Origin: Streptomyces cadmiisoli
Lineage (GTDB): Bacteria; Actinomycetota; Actinomycetes; Streptomycetales; Streptomycetaceae
Assembly (NCBI RefSeq): GCF_003261055.1
Contig: NZ_CP030073.1
Span: 2,728,001-2,792,000 of the forward strand
DNA length: 64,000 nt
Direction of reading: 5' to 3'
The notes under the pieces are model-generated. The model saw only the letters and a program-made list of their open reading frames with translations. It was not told where the DNA came from and did not search any database. Positions 44,254 through 53,172 of the stretch are shown here, in pieces. The position numbers and the translations under genes are program-made. How positions within the stretch are numbered: position 1 is the stretch's first letter; each line of letters begins with the position of its first letter.

Positions 44254-46416
44254 TCACCAGGCCGGTGCGTGGTGCTGCGCCCGGCTCACGTCGTAGACCC
44301 CGGGCACGTTGCGCATCGCGCGCATGAGGGCGGGCAGATGCGCGGCGTCCGCCAACTGGAGGGTGTAAGTGTGGCGGACGCGCTGCTGGGTCGGCGGCTC
44401 GACGGTGGCCGCGACGATCTCGGCGTCCTGGAGGGCGATCGCCTCGGTGAGGTCGGCGAGCAGATGGGGGCGGCCGAACGATTCGGCGACGAGCGTGACC
44501 CGGCACTCGGCGCTGTCGCCCCAGCGCACCCCGACCTCGGCGCGCCCGGCGCCCTTCATCCGGGCCACCCCGGCGCATCCGACGCGGTGCACCGTCACCA
44601 CTCCCCCGCGCACGGCGAACGCGGTGACCTCGTCGGGCGGTACGGGCGTGCAGCAGCCGGCGAGCCGCACGCTCGCCCCGGGCCGGTCGTCGACGACGAC
44701 GTCCGCGGAGACGCGCGGTAGGGGGCTGTCCGAGGCCGCTCTGGGGGCCGCTTCGGCGGCGGCCGGTTTCGGCGCCGCCGCCGCGGAGTCCTCGGCCACG
44801 GGCGCCGGTTGGGCCGCGAGCCGGCGCTGGATGGCGATGCGGGCGGCGGGCGTGTGCGCGTGCTCCAGCCACTCCCTGGACGGCTCGGAGGCCGGGTCCT
44901 GGCCCATCAGGAGCTGCACGGTGTCGCCGTCGCGCAGAACGGTGCTCAGCGTCGCGAGCCGGCCGTTGACCCGCGCGCCGATGCACGCGTGCGCGTCCTC
45001 CCCGTACTGGGCGTACGCGGCGTCCACACAGGTGGCGCCCTCGGGCAGGCCGAGCCTGCCGCCGTCGGGCCGGAAGACGGCGATCTCGCGGTCCTGGGCG
45101 AGGTCCTCGCGCAGCGTCGACCAGAAGGTGTCGGGGTCGGGCGCGGCCCGCTGCCAGTCGAGCAGCCGGGACAGCCAGCCGGGCCGGGTGGGGTCGACGC
45201 GCTCGCCGTCCGTCGGGGACTGCTCCTCCGCGGGGGCGGCGTAGGGGTTGCCGAGCGCGACGACGCCGGCCTCGGCGACCTTGTGCATCTGGTGGGTGCG
45301 GATGAGCACCTCGGCGACCTGTCCGTCCGCACGCGCGACCGCGGTGTGCAGCGACTGGTACAGGTTGAACTTCGGTACGGCGATGAAGTCCTTGAACTCC
45401 GAGACCATGGGCGTCATGCAGGTGTGCAGTTCGCCGAGGACTCCGTAGCAGTCGGCGTCCTCGTTCACCAGCACCAGGATGCGGCCGAAGTCGGCGCCGC
45501 GCAGCACGCCGCGTTTGCGGGACACGCGGTGCACGGACACGAAGTGCCGGGGCCGGATGAGGACTTCGGCCTGGATGCCGGCCTCGCGCAGCACACCGCG
45601 CATCTCGTCGGCGATCTCGACCAGGGCGTCGTCGGGACGGGCCGCGTTCTCGACGATCAGCTCCCGGGTGTGTTCGTACTCCTCGGGGTGGAGGATGGCG
45701 AACACGAGGTCTTCCAGTTCGGTCTTGAGCGCCTGGACGCCGAGCCGCTCGGCGAGCGGGATCAGGACGTCCCGGGTGACCTTGGCGATCCGGGCCTGTT
45801 TCTCGGGGCGCATCACACCGAGGGTGCGCATGTTGTGCAGCCGGTCGGCGAGTTTGATCGACATCACGCGTACGTCGTTGCCGGTGGCGACGAGCATCTT
45901 GCGGAAGGTCTCGGGTTCGGCGGCCGCGCCGTAGTCGACCTTCTCCAACTTCGTGACCCCGTCGACGAGATAGCGCACCTCCGCGCCGAACTGCCGCCCG
46001 ACCTGATCGAGCGTCACATCGGTGTCCTCCACCGTGTCGTGCAGCAGGGAGGCGGTCAATGTGGTCGTCTCGGCGCCCAGTTCGGCGAGGATCAGGGTCA
46101 CCGCGAGGGGATGCGTGATGTACGGCTCGCCGCTCTTGCGCATCTGCCCGCGGTGCGAGGACTCCGCGAGCACATAGGCCCGGCGCAGGGGTTCGAGGTC
46201 GGCGTCGGGATGGTGGGCGCGGTGCGCGTCGACGACATGGCCGATGGCGTCGGGCAGCCGGTCGCGGGCGGGCGAGCCGAGGAGCGCGGCGCGCCCCAGC
46301 CGGCGCAGGTCGATCCGTGGGAGCGACCGCCTGCGGGGCGCCGCGGGCACCACCGGGCCGGCCGTGGCGCCCGTCACCGCACCCGGGGTCGCAGGGTTCG
46401 TGGCCTCCGCACTCAT
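44254..46416 (-). CDS. rshA: RelA/SpoT homologue (RshA-like (p)ppGpp enzyme)
   Basis: This 720-residue protein has, in order, an HD hydrolase domain ('HRGQMRKSGEPYITHP', 'LLHDTVEDTDVT' near 126, 'IKLADRLHNMRTL'), a synthetase-like domain ('RPRHFVSVHR', 'EFKDFIAVPKFNLYQSLHTAV', 'EVLIRTHQMHKVAEAGVVALG'), a TGS domain ('LPEGATCVDAAYAQYG'), a Cys-Cys zinc region ('LAGCCTPVPPDEV') and a C-terminal ACT domain. The hydrolase motifs are intact. The synthetase has changes at conserved places: ExQIRT reads EVLIRT, and the following A-A-H-W is V-A-L-G. From memory this is S. coelicolor rshA, reported to retain some ppGpp synthesis. ATG 46416 follows GGAGG. Confidence 0.9.
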   Translation of the reverse strand: MSAEATNPATPGAVTGATAGPVVPAAPRRRSLPRIDLRRLGRAALLGSPARDRLPDAIGHVVDAHRAHHPDADLEPLRRAYVLAESSHRGQMRKSGEPYITHPLAVTLILAELGAETTTLTASLLHDTVEDTDVTLDQVGRQFGAEVRYLVDGVTKLEKVDYGAAAEPETFRKMLVATGNDVRVMSIKLADRLHNMRTLGVMRPEKQARIAKVTRDVLIPLAERLGVQALKTELEDLVFAILHPEEYEHTRELIVENAARPDDALVEIADEMRGVLREAGIQAEVLIRPRHFVSVHRVSRKRGVLRGADFGRILVLVNEDADCYGVLGELHTCMTPMVSEFKDFIAVPKFNLYQSLHTAVARADGQVAEVLIRTHQMHKVAEAGVVALGNPYAAPAEEQSPTDGERVDPTRPGWLSRLLDWQRAAPDPDTFWSTLREDLAQDREIAVFRPDGGRLGLPEGATCVDAAYAQYGEDAHACIGARVNGRLATLSTVLRDGDTVQLLMGQDPASEPSREWLEHAHTPAARIAIQRRLAAQPAPVAEDSAAAAPKPAAAEAAPRAASDSPLPRVSADVVVDDRPGASVRLAGCCTPVPPDEVTAFAVRGGVVTVHRVGCAGVARMKGAGRAEVGVRWGDSAECRVTLVAESFGRPHLLADLTEAIALQDAEIVAATVEPPTQQRVRHTYTLQLADAAHLPALMRAMRNVPGVYDVSRAQHHAPAW

Positions 46417-46568
46417 GGGCACCTCCGGCTGCGTCGACCGGCGAACGGGGGTGCCCCATGGCGGACACGGCTCAGGGGTCGGCGTCTACTCCCCCGTCCG
46501 GGCCGGTGCTTGATGCTACCGACCCCACCACGCGCGACCGACCGCCTCCGGCCGAGCGTGAAACGGAT

Positions 46569-46590
46569 CACCCCATCGAGCGATGGGGTG
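46569..46590. terminator. Hairpin between dapF and rshA
   Basis: CACCCCATCG and CGATGGGGTG are perfect 10-bp arms with a 2-base gap (effective tetraloop GAGC). It lies 73 bp past the dapF stop and about 150 bp before the rshA start, so terminator or operator are both possible. Confidence 0.5.
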
Positions 46591-46662
46591 TGACGTTTAC
46601 GGTGGAATGGCGTACGCCCCGGAGCGGTTCATATGCCGAACACGCGCCCCGGGGCCGCCCTT

Positions 46663-47529
46663 TCAGCGTGCGTCCGTCCACCAGTCGGCGTCGATCTCGC
46701 CCTCGGCGACGATCACCGCGGGGCCGGTCATCTCGATCTCTCCGTCGGGCTGCTCGGTGATCACGAGCCGTCCGCCGGGGACGTCGACGGTGTACGTCGC
46801 CGGAACTCCGGTGACGGCCGGGTCGGCGCCGTCCCGCCGGGCGGTGGCCACGGCGACGGCGCAGGCGCCGGTGCCGCAGGAGCGGGTCTCGCCGGAGCCT
46901 CGCTCGTGCACCCGCATCGCGACGTGCCCGGGACCGCGGTCGACGACGAACTCGACGTTCACCCCGTTCGGGTAGGCGCCGGGCGGGCTGAACGGCGGCG
47001 GGGTGTACAGGTCGCCCGCCTGGGCGAGGTCCTCGACGAACGCGACGGCGTGCGGGTTGCCCATGTTCACGTTCCGCGCGGGCCAGCTGTGCTCGCCGAC
47101 GCTCACCGTGACGTCCCCCGCGGGCAGCAGCGCCCGGCCCATGCCGACGGTGATGTCACCGTCCTTGGCGATGTGCACGGTCTTGACTCCCCCGCGGGTG
47201 GCCACGGCCACGTCGCCCTCGGCCACATGCCCGGCACGCTGGAGGTAGCGCGCGAACACCCGCACGCCGTTGCCGCACATCTCGGCGATCGATCCGTCGC
47301 CGTTGCGGTAGTCCATGAACCACTCCGCCTCGGCCGCCATCGGCACGGCCTCGGGGTGCGCCGCCGACCACACGACGTGCAGCAGACCGTCACCACCGAT
47401 GCCCGCGCGGCGGTCGCACAGGGCGGCGACGGCGGCCGGGGGCAGATCGATGGCGTTCTCGGGGTCCGGGACGATCACGAAGTCGTTCTCGGTGCCGTGC
47501 CCCTTGAGGAAGGCGATCCGTGTGCTCAT
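46663..47529 (-). CDS. dapF: Diaminopimelate epimerase
   Basis: This 288-residue enzyme converts LL- to meso-diaminopimelate for lysine synthesis. Streptomyces peptidoglycan mainly uses the LL form. The two catalytic cysteines are in 'AEMCGNGVRVFARYL' and 'ETRSCGTGACAVAVA'. 'FLKGHGTENDFVIVPDP' is the usual N-terminus and 'NMGNPHAVAFVED' a conserved substrate segment. Length is normal. It lies 63 bp after a small membrane protein gene and ends before the hairpin at 46569. Confidence 0.96.
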   Translation of the reverse strand: MSTRIAFLKGHGTENDFVIVPDPENAIDLPPAAVAALCDRRAGIGGDGLLHVVWSAAHPEAVPMAAEAEWFMDYRNGDGSIAEMCGNGVRVFARYLQRAGHVAEGDVAVATRGGVKTVHIAKDGDITVGMGRALLPAGDVTVSVGEHSWPARNVNMGNPHAVAFVEDLAQAGDLYTPPPFSPPGAYPNGVNVEFVVDRGPGHVAMRVHERGSGETRSCGTGACAVAVATARRDGADPAVTGVPATYTVDVPGGRLVITEQPDGEIEMTGPAVIVAEGEIDADWWTDAR

Positions 47530-47592
47530 TCCTCGATCGTACGGGCTGGGTACGACATCAGTTGATCAGGTCGATCACGGTGGCGGCGGGCG

Positions 47593-48102
47593 TCAGCGGA
47601 GCCGGGCCACCCGCCAGACGGCCAGCGCCACGACCGCGGCGACCACGACCGCGTAGCCGATCACGACCCGCCAGTCCGGGCGCCGGCCCGAACCGCGCTG
47701 CGGCAGCCCCGGCCAGGTGTGGCCCACCTTGCGGGCGGCCATCATGCCCCAGCCCGCCGCGCAGGAGCAGATCAGCAGCCCCAGCATGGCGATCACGGCC
47801 CCGCTGTCCCCGAAGTCGAAGGCCAGCGGGAAGGCGAACATCAGGGAGCCGACCGCGGCCAGACCCACGATGGGCGCGAGCTGCCACAGGCGCAGCCGGC
47901 GCTGGGGGCGCAGCTCGACCTCGACCTCGGGCCCGCCCACGAAGATCTCGTCGGGCTCGGGGCCGTCGGCCGTGACACCGTCCGGGGTCTCGTCGGGCCC
48001 GTCCGGGCTGAGACGGTCGTCGTCCCGCTCCGGTTCGCCACTCGCGGTGGTGGCGTGCTCGGCGCTTTGTGCGGTGTCGCGAGGGCCGGCCTCCATCGCC
48101 AC
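47593..48102 (-). CDS. Small membrane protein of unknown function
   Basis: This protein of about 169 residues has an acidic N-terminal half (Glu/Asp/Pro-rich, residues 1-75) and three predicted membrane segments: 'LWQLAPIVGLAAVGSLMFAFPLAF', 'AVIAMLGLLICSCAAGWGMMAA' and 'VVIGYAVVVAAVVALAVW'. I do not recognise a family. GTG 48102 lies 4 bases after GGAGG; ATG 48096, with a 10-base spacing, is the alternative. It sits between miaA and dapF on the same strand, a position where I recall a similar membrane gene in other Streptomyces. Confidence 0.75.
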   Translation of the reverse strand: MAMEAGPRDTAQSAEHATTASGEPERDDDRLSPDGPDETPDGVTADGPEPDEIFVGGPEVEVELRPQRRLRLWQLAPIVGLAAVGSLMFAFPLAFDFGDSGAVIAMLGLLICSCAAGWGMMAARKVGHTWPGLPQRGSGRRPDWRVVIGYAVVVAAVVALAVWRVARLR

Positions 48103-48204
48103 GCGCCCTCCCAACTAGGACTCCACTTGGTCGATCGAAGCTCGATGATGGCACGGCGCCGGAGGCCCCGATGACGGCCGGGGCGTCCCGATGCCATGAC
48201 GTGA

Positions 48205-49143
48205 TCAGGCTGTAACCGGTCGTTCGACCAACGCCAGAGCGAGCTGCGGAAGTTCCGTGAGGTCCGTCGCGGCCCCACTCAGCCAATGCACCCGGGGGTC
48301 GCGTCTGAACCATGAATCCTGGCGGCGCGCGAAGCGTTTGGTGGCGCGGACGGTCTCGTCCCGGGCCTCCTGGAGCGTGCACTCGCCGGCCAGCGCGGCG
48401 AGAACCTGCTGGTAGCCGAGCGCACGCGACGCCGTACGCCCGTCTCGCAACCCTTGCGCCTCGAGTGCGCGCACTTCTTCGACCAGTCCGGTCTCCCACA
48501 TCCGGTCGACCCGTCGGGCGATGCGCTCGTCCAGCTCGGGGCGCGCCACGTCGACGCCGATCTGCACGGTGTCGTAGACCGAGTCGTGGCCGGGGAGGTT
48601 GGCGGTGAAAGGACGGCCGGTGATCTCGATCACCTCCAGGGCCCGGACGATGCGGCGTCCGTTGCTGGGCAGGATCGCGCGGCCCGCCTCCGGGTCGGCG
48701 GCGGCCAGCCTGGCGTGCAGCGCGCCGGGTCCGCGCAGCGCGAGTTCCTCCTCCAGCGCGGCCCGGACCTGGGGGTCGGTGCCGGGGAACTCCAGGTTGT
48801 CGACGGCGCCGCGCACGTACAGCCCGGATCCGCCGACGAGGATCGGCCAGCGGCCCTCGGCGAGGAGGGAGTCGATCCGCTCCCGGGCGAGCCGCTGGTA
48901 CTCGGCGACCGAGGCCGTGACGGTCACGTCCCAGATGTCCAGCAGATGATGCGGGACCTCGCCGCGTTCCTCGGGTGTCAGTTTCGCGGTGCCGATGTCC
49001 ATCCCACGGTAGAGCTGCATGGAGTCGGCGTTGACGACCTCCCCACCGAGTTCCCGGGCGAGGTGGACGCCCAGATCGGACTTTCCGGCCGCGGTCGGTC
49101 CGACGACGGCGATGACACGAGGGGTGGGGCATGCGCTGCTCAC
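48205..49143 (-). CDS. miaA: tRNA dimethylallyltransferase
   Basis: This 312-residue enzyme adds a dimethylallyl group to A37 of tRNAs reading UNN codons. The P-loop is 'VIAVVGPTAAGKSDLGVHLAREL'. 'VVNADSMQLYRGMDIGTAK' contains the tRNA A37 recognition residues, and 'ILVGGSGLYVRGAVDN' and 'IGYQ/LGYQQVLAAL' are typical. GTG 49143 gives the usual family length; the longer open frame upstream overlaps the divergent small gene region and is not supported. Its product is the substrate of MiaB, encoded 1.8 kb to the right on the same strand. Confidence 0.94.
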   Translation of the reverse strand: MSSACPTPRVIAVVGPTAAGKSDLGVHLARELGGEVVNADSMQLYRGMDIGTAKLTPEERGEVPHHLLDIWDVTVTASVAEYQRLARERIDSLLAEGRWPILVGGSGLYVRGAVDNLEFPGTDPQVRAALEEELALRGPGALHARLAAADPEAGRAILPSNGRRIVRALEVIEITGRPFTANLPGHDSVYDTVQIGVDVARPELDERIARRVDRMWETGLVEEVRALEAQGLRDGRTASRALGYQQVLAALAGECTLQEARDETVRATKRFARRQDSWFRRDPRVHWLSGAATDLTELPQLALALVERPVTA

Positions 49144-49325
49144 CGCAACAGTCTCGCAAACCTCCGGACCCGGTCTCGAACGAGTTACGTGACGGGGCGT
49201 GTGGGGATTCGTTGCCCGATGCGAGGTTCCGCCGCCGGTGTCACGGGGGCGGCGGCCCGGGCGGCGCAACCGTACGCACCGGGCGACGCGGGATTTCGCC
49301 CGCACGAGTAACGTATGGAGTTGAT

Positions 49326-49619
49326 ATGGGCGTTTTTGCGCGACTTCTTCGCAGGTCGAAGACCAAGGAGGAGGCGGCGACCGCCGAGGTCCAGGCCGAC
49401 ACCGAGTCGGTACGGTCCGAGGTGGACGAGGCTGGAGAGGCGAAGGGGGCGACCGGGACCGGTGGGACCGACGCGGTGACCGCACAGGACACCGGGGCCG
49501 AGCGGGCCGCGGCGGCGGACAACGCCCGGAGCACCACCCCGGAGACCGTCGAGATCCCCCAGCAGCAGTCGGCCGCGAAGACGGCCGACAGTGAGGCCGA
49601 CGAGGGCGCCCGTCAGTAG
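49326..49619 (+). CDS. Small acidic hypothetical protein
   Basis: This 97-residue protein starts 'MGVFARLLRRSK' and continues as an Ala/Glu/Thr-rich, probably disordered, acidic tail without hydrophobic core. ATG 49326 follows a GGAG. The basic start and acidic tail are the only features seen; no family is recognised. It lies 24 bp upstream of the antitoxin-like gene in the same direction, so the two are probably cotranscribed, and it is divergent from miaA. Confidence 0.7.
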   Translation: MGVFARLLRRSKTKEEAATAEVQADTESVRSEVDEAGEAKGATGTGGTDAVTAQDTGAERAAAADNARSTTPETVEIPQQQSAAKTADSEADEGARQ

Positions 49620-49643
49620 AGCGCCCGCGAGGGAAGGTGAACC

Positions 49644-49913
49644 ATGCGTCTCTTGGACAACTTGAAGGCCAAGCTCACGCCGGCCAAGGACAAGTTCTCT
49701 CACCTCGCGCAGCAGCACGAGGGCAAGATCCACCACGGTATCGAGAAGGCCGCGAAGGTCGTCGACGAGCGGACCAAGGGCAAGTACAGCGACAAGATCC
49801 AGACGAGCTCCGGCAAGGCCAAGGGCGCCATGGAGCGAATCGCACACCGGGACGGCACGGAGCACGGGCACGGCACGACGACACCGCCGGGCCCGCCACC
49901 ACCGGCCTCCTGA
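49644..49913 (+). CDS. MT0933/Rv0909-like antitoxin-family protein
   Basis: This 89-residue protein is Lys-rich and helical: 'LLDNLKAKLTPAKDKFSHLAQQHEGKIHHGIEKAAKVVDERTKGKYSDKIQTSSGKAKGAME' followed by a His/Pro tail. The pattern fits the MT0933 antitoxin family of actinobacteria. No toxin-like gene is adjacent: upstream is the small acidic protein and downstream a convergent dioxygenase-like gene. A role outside toxin-antitoxin pairs is therefore possible. Start ATG 49644 follows GGGAAGG. Confidence 0.7.
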   Translation: MRLLDNLKAKLTPAKDKFSHLAQQHEGKIHHGIEKAAKVVDERTKGKYSDKIQTSSGKAKGAMERIAHRDGTEHGHGTTTPPGPPPPAS

Positions 49914-49982
49914 ACGGCACACCACGGGCGGCCGCGGAGCACCGTGCTCCCGGCCGTCCGCCGTTTCCCGCGCGAGATGCCT

Positions 49983-50705
49983 CTACGACCAGGCCGCGAC
50001 CAGATACCCGACCCCGTACGGGGCGGCCTCGTAGAGCAGTGAGCCCTTGAGCCCGGCGCCCTCGGCGGCGCCCGCGAGCACCTGCCAGGACGCCCGTCCG
50101 GACGCCTGCAACTGCCGCGCGAGATCCGGATCCAGCGCCTCGACGGCCGCCAGGTCCGCCGCTCCCAGCGCACGCGCGGCCTCCGCGTCGAAGGGCTCCG
50201 CCCGCTCGTCGAGATAACCCGGCGCCTTCAGCGACCGGCACGCGCTGGCGTCACCGACCGCCAGCAGCGCCACCCGCCCGGCCCGCGCGGCCAGATCCTT
50301 GCCGAGGCCGGCGCACCGCTCGGGCGGCAGGGTGTCACCGACGCCGATGCCCTCGAGGGGGGCGTCGGCCCAGCCGGTCCGCTCCAGCAGCCACGCCGCG
50401 ACGGCGAGCGACAGCGGAAGGGCACGCGCCGCGTCGGCGGTCCGCTCCCCGCCGAGCCGTACGTCGACGGGCACGCCGAACCCGCGGAACGAGCCGCCGG
50501 TGCCCTCCGGATAGGTCAGATGCGTCCGCGCCCCGCCCGTCGGGTCGGGCCCCACGATCACCAGCCGGTCGGGCCGGGCGGCGGCGAGCAGGCCCAAGGC
50601 GTCCGTGCACGCCGCGCGGGCGGCGTCCAGTTCGGGGGCGGCACCCGCGGCGACCTCGGGGACGAGAAGCGGCGGACAGGGGCAGACTGCGGCGGCGACA
50701 AGCAT
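49983..50705 (-). CDS. Class III extradiol dioxygenase LigB-like domain protein
   Basis: This 240-residue protein begins 'MLVAAAVCPCPPLLVPEVAAGAAPELDAAR', a form common to Streptomyces proteins annotated as extradiol dioxygenase subunit B-like. Other parts are 'PDRLVIVGPDPTGG', 'RVALLAVGDASACRSLKAPGYLDERAEPFDAEAARAL' and 'GSLLYEAAPYGVGYLVAAW'. The iron-binding histidines of true LigB enzymes are not evident, so catalytic activity is doubtful. The frame extends upstream to 50840 but ATG 50705 fits the family start. It is downstream of miaB on the same strand. Confidence 0.8.
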   Translation of the reverse strand: MLVAAAVCPCPPLLVPEVAAGAAPELDAARAACTDALGLLAAARPDRLVIVGPDPTGGARTHLTYPEGTGGSFRGFGVPVDVRLGGERTADAARALPLSLAVAAWLLERTGWADAPLEGIGVGDTLPPERCAGLGKDLAARAGRVALLAVGDASACRSLKAPGYLDERAEPFDAEAARALGAADLAAVEALDPDLARQLQASGRASWQVLAGAAEGAGLKGSLLYEAAPYGVGYLVAAWS

Positions 50706-50900
50706 GATCGGCAGGTTAGCTCCGGTGGGCGCACCGGGCGACGGCGCAGGGGCGTCCTCGTAGGGCACTTCGTTCGGATGGCCCGGCGGCACACACACCT
50801 CGCCGCCCCCGGTACGGGGTACCGGCGGCAGGCATGACACCCGCCACCGGCCGTGGTGCGGGCCGCACGCACGTGTGCGGCCCGATTTCGCGCAGGCGCG

Positions 50901-52430
50901 TCAGTCGCAGCCGCAGCCGCTGCCCGCGGCGACCGGCAGCGGCGCGGGCACACCGATCTTGGGCAGTCCGAGGAGCACTCCGGCCGGCTTGGCCGCCTCG
51001 GCGGTGTTGCGCTTCTCCCAGGCGTCGCCCGCGCGCGTACGACGCACGTCGAGGACGGCGCCCTCGGCGAGCAGATGGTGCGGGGCGGCGTAGGTGATCT
51101 CGACGGTGACCACGTCGCCGGGGCGGACCTCCTGCTCCGGCTTGGTGAAGTGCACCAGGCGGTTGTCGGGGGCGCGGCCGGACAGGCGGTGCGTGGCGCC
51201 GTCCTTGCGTCCCTCGCCCTCGGCGACCATCAGCTCCATGGTGCGGCCGACCTGCTTCTTGTTCTCGTCCCAGGAGATCTCCTCCTGGAGGGCGACGAGG
51301 CGCTCGTAGCGGGCCTGGACGACCTTCTTGGGGATCTGGCCGTCCATGGTGGCGGCCGGGGTACCGGGCCGCTTGGAGTACTGGAACGTGAAGGCCTGCG
51401 CGAACCGGGCCTCGCGCACCACGTGCAGGGTCTGCTCGAAGTCCTCCTCGGTCTCCCCGGGGAAGCCCACGATGATGTCGGTGGTGATCGCGGCGTGCGG
51501 GATGGCGGCGCGGACCTTCTCGATGATCCCCAGGTAGCGCTCCTGCCGGTAGGACCGGCGCATCGCCTTCAGGACGGTGTCCGAGCCGGACTGGAGCGGC
51601 ATGTGCAGCTGCGGCATCACGTTCGGCGTCTCGGCCATGGCGGCGATGACGTCGTCGGTGAAGTCGCGCGGGTGCGGGGAGGTGAAGCGGACCCGCTCCA
51701 GGCCGTCGATGTTCCCGCAGGCGCGCAGCAGCTTGCTGAACGCCTCGCGGTCGCCGATGTCGGAGCCGTACGCGTTGACGTTCTGGCCGAGCAGCGTGAT
51801 CTCGGAGACGCCCTCGGCGACCAGCGCCTCGACCTCGGCGAGGACGTCGCCGGGGCGGCGGTCCTTCTCCTTGCCGCGCAGCGCCGGGACGATGCAGAAG
51901 GTGCAGGTGTTGTTGCAGCCGACCGAGATCGACACCCAGGCCGCGTAGGCGCTCTCACGGCGGGTCGGCAGCGTGGACGGGAACGCCTCCAGCGACTCGG
52001 CGATCTCGACCTGCGCCTCCTCCTGCACGCGGGCGCGTTCCAGCAGGACCGGCAGCTTGCCGATGTTGTGCGTACCGAAGACGACGTCGACCCAGGGCGC
52101 CCGCTTCACGATGGTGTCGCGGTCCTTCTGCGCGAGGCAGCCGCCGACCGCGATCTGCATGCCGGGCCGCTCGGCCTTCTTCGGCGCGAGGTGGCCGAGG
52201 TTGCCGTAGAGCCGGTTGTCGGCGTTCTCGCGGACCGCGCAGGTGTTGAAGACCACCACGTCCGCGTCGCCGTCCGAGTCCTGCGGCGCGCGCACGTAGC
52301 CGGCGTCCTCCAGCAGTCCGGCCAGTCGTTCGGAATCGTGGACGTTCATCTGGCACCCGTAGGTGCGGATCTCGTAGGTCTTTGAGGATCGAACGTCCAC
52401 TGCCGGGCTCCGGTCGCTGCTGCTGGTCAT
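50901..52430 (-). CDS. miaB: tRNA-2-methylthio-N6-dimethylallyladenosine synthase
   Basis: This 509-residue radical SAM enzyme adds a methylthio group to the i6A37 made by MiaA. The UPF0004 domain has cysteines in 'IRTYGCQMN', 'VFNTCAVRE' and 'AVGGCLAQK'. The radical SAM site is '[13 protein letters not shown]' (CxxxCxxC). The C-terminal TRAM domain is at about 395-470 ('[35 protein letters not shown]'). A short tail ends in Cys-Gly-Cys. The ATG at 52430 gives the expected family length; the ribosome binding site before it is weak (AAGGG at poor spacing). Confidence 0.95.
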   Translation of the reverse strand: MTSSSDRSPAVDVRSSKTYEIRTYGCQMNVHDSERLAGLLEDAGYVRAPQDSDGDADVVVFNTCAVRENADNRLYGNLGHLAPKKAERPGMQIAVGGCLAQKDRDTIVKRAPWVDVVFGTHNIGKLPVLLERARVQEEAQVEIAESLEAFPSTLPTRRESAYAAWVSISVGCNNTCTFCIVPALRGKEKDRRPGDVLAEVEALVAEGVSEITLLGQNVNAYGSDIGDREAFSKLLRACGNIDGLERVRFTSPHPRDFTDDVIAAMAETPNVMPQLHMPLQSGSDTVLKAMRRSYRQERYLGIIEKVRAAIPHAAITTDIIVGFPGETEEDFEQTLHVVREARFAQAFTFQYSKRPGTPAATMDGQIPKKVVQARYERLVALQEEISWDENKKQVGRTMELMVAEGEGRKDGATHRLSGRAPDNRLVHFTKPEQEVRPGDVVTVEITYAAPHHLLAEGAVLDVRRTRAGDAWEKRNTAEAAKPAGVLLGLPKIGVPAPLPVAAGSGCGCD

Positions 52431-52518
52431 GCCACAAGGGTAGGCCGTACCGGGAGAGCCCTTGTCCCGGCCGCCGCAGTTCGAGCGGCCTCGCCGGTGA
52501 CGGTGCCCGCGCGGCCTC

Positions 52519-53172
52519 TCAGGGTTCGATCAGACCGGCGCGGATCGCGTAGCGGGTGAGTTCGAGGCGGTCGCGCATGCCGAGTTTGTTCAGGAGGTTG
52601 GCGCGGTGGCGTTCGACCGTCTTCGCGCTGATGAACAGCAATTCCCCGATCTCCTTCGAGCTGTGCCCCTCGGCGACCAGCTTGAGGATCTCCTCCTCGC
52701 GGTCGGTGACGGCCCGCTCCGGCAGCCGGTCGCCGCGGTCGTGGCGCTCCAGGTAGGAGCGGACGAGGGCGCGCTCGGCGCCGGGGAGGATGAACGGTTC
52801 GTCGCGCATCGCGGCGCGGCAGGCCTCGACCAGGTCGCGGTCGGCGACGGACTTCAGGACGTAACCGCAGGCCCCGGCGCGCAGGGCCTCGAAGAAGTAC
52901 TGCTCGTTCTCGTACATCGTCAGGAACAGGATGCGCAGCCCGGGCAGGCGCCGGGAGAGCTCGCGGGCCGCCTGCAGACCGGTCATACGGGGCATCGCGA
53001 TGTCCAGGACGGCCAGGTCCACCTCCGTCTCGCGGGCGAGCGCGACCGCTTCCGCGCCGTCGCCCGCCTCGGCGACCACCGTCAGGTCCGGTTCGCCGTC
53101 CAGGATGAGGCGCACGCCCCGGCGCACGAGCGTGTGGTCGTCGGCGAGCAGGACGCGGATCGGTGCGGCCAT
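52519..53172 (-). CDS. NarL/FixJ-family response regulator
   Basis: This 217-residue regulator has a receiver domain (phospho-acceptor Asp in '[19 protein letters not shown]', Lys in '[10 protein letters not shown]') and a LuxR-type HTH '[45 protein letters not shown]' (about 150-195). Its ATG overlaps the stop of the sensor kinase gene (TGATG), so the two are translationally coupled. From memory the pair corresponds to S. coelicolor SCO5784/SCO5785, reported to affect extracellular protein and antibiotic production. That link rests on synteny. Confidence 0.93.
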   Translation of the reverse strand: MAAPIRVLLADDHTLVRRGVRLILDGEPDLTVVAEAGDGAEAVALARETEVDLAVLDIAMPRMTGLQAARELSRRLPGLRILFLTMYENEQYFFEALRAGACGYVLKSVADRDLVEACRAAMRDEPFILPGAERALVRSYLERHDRGDRLPERAVTDREEEILKLVAEGHSSKEIGELLFISAKTVERHRANLLNKLGMRDRLELTRYAIRAGLIEP

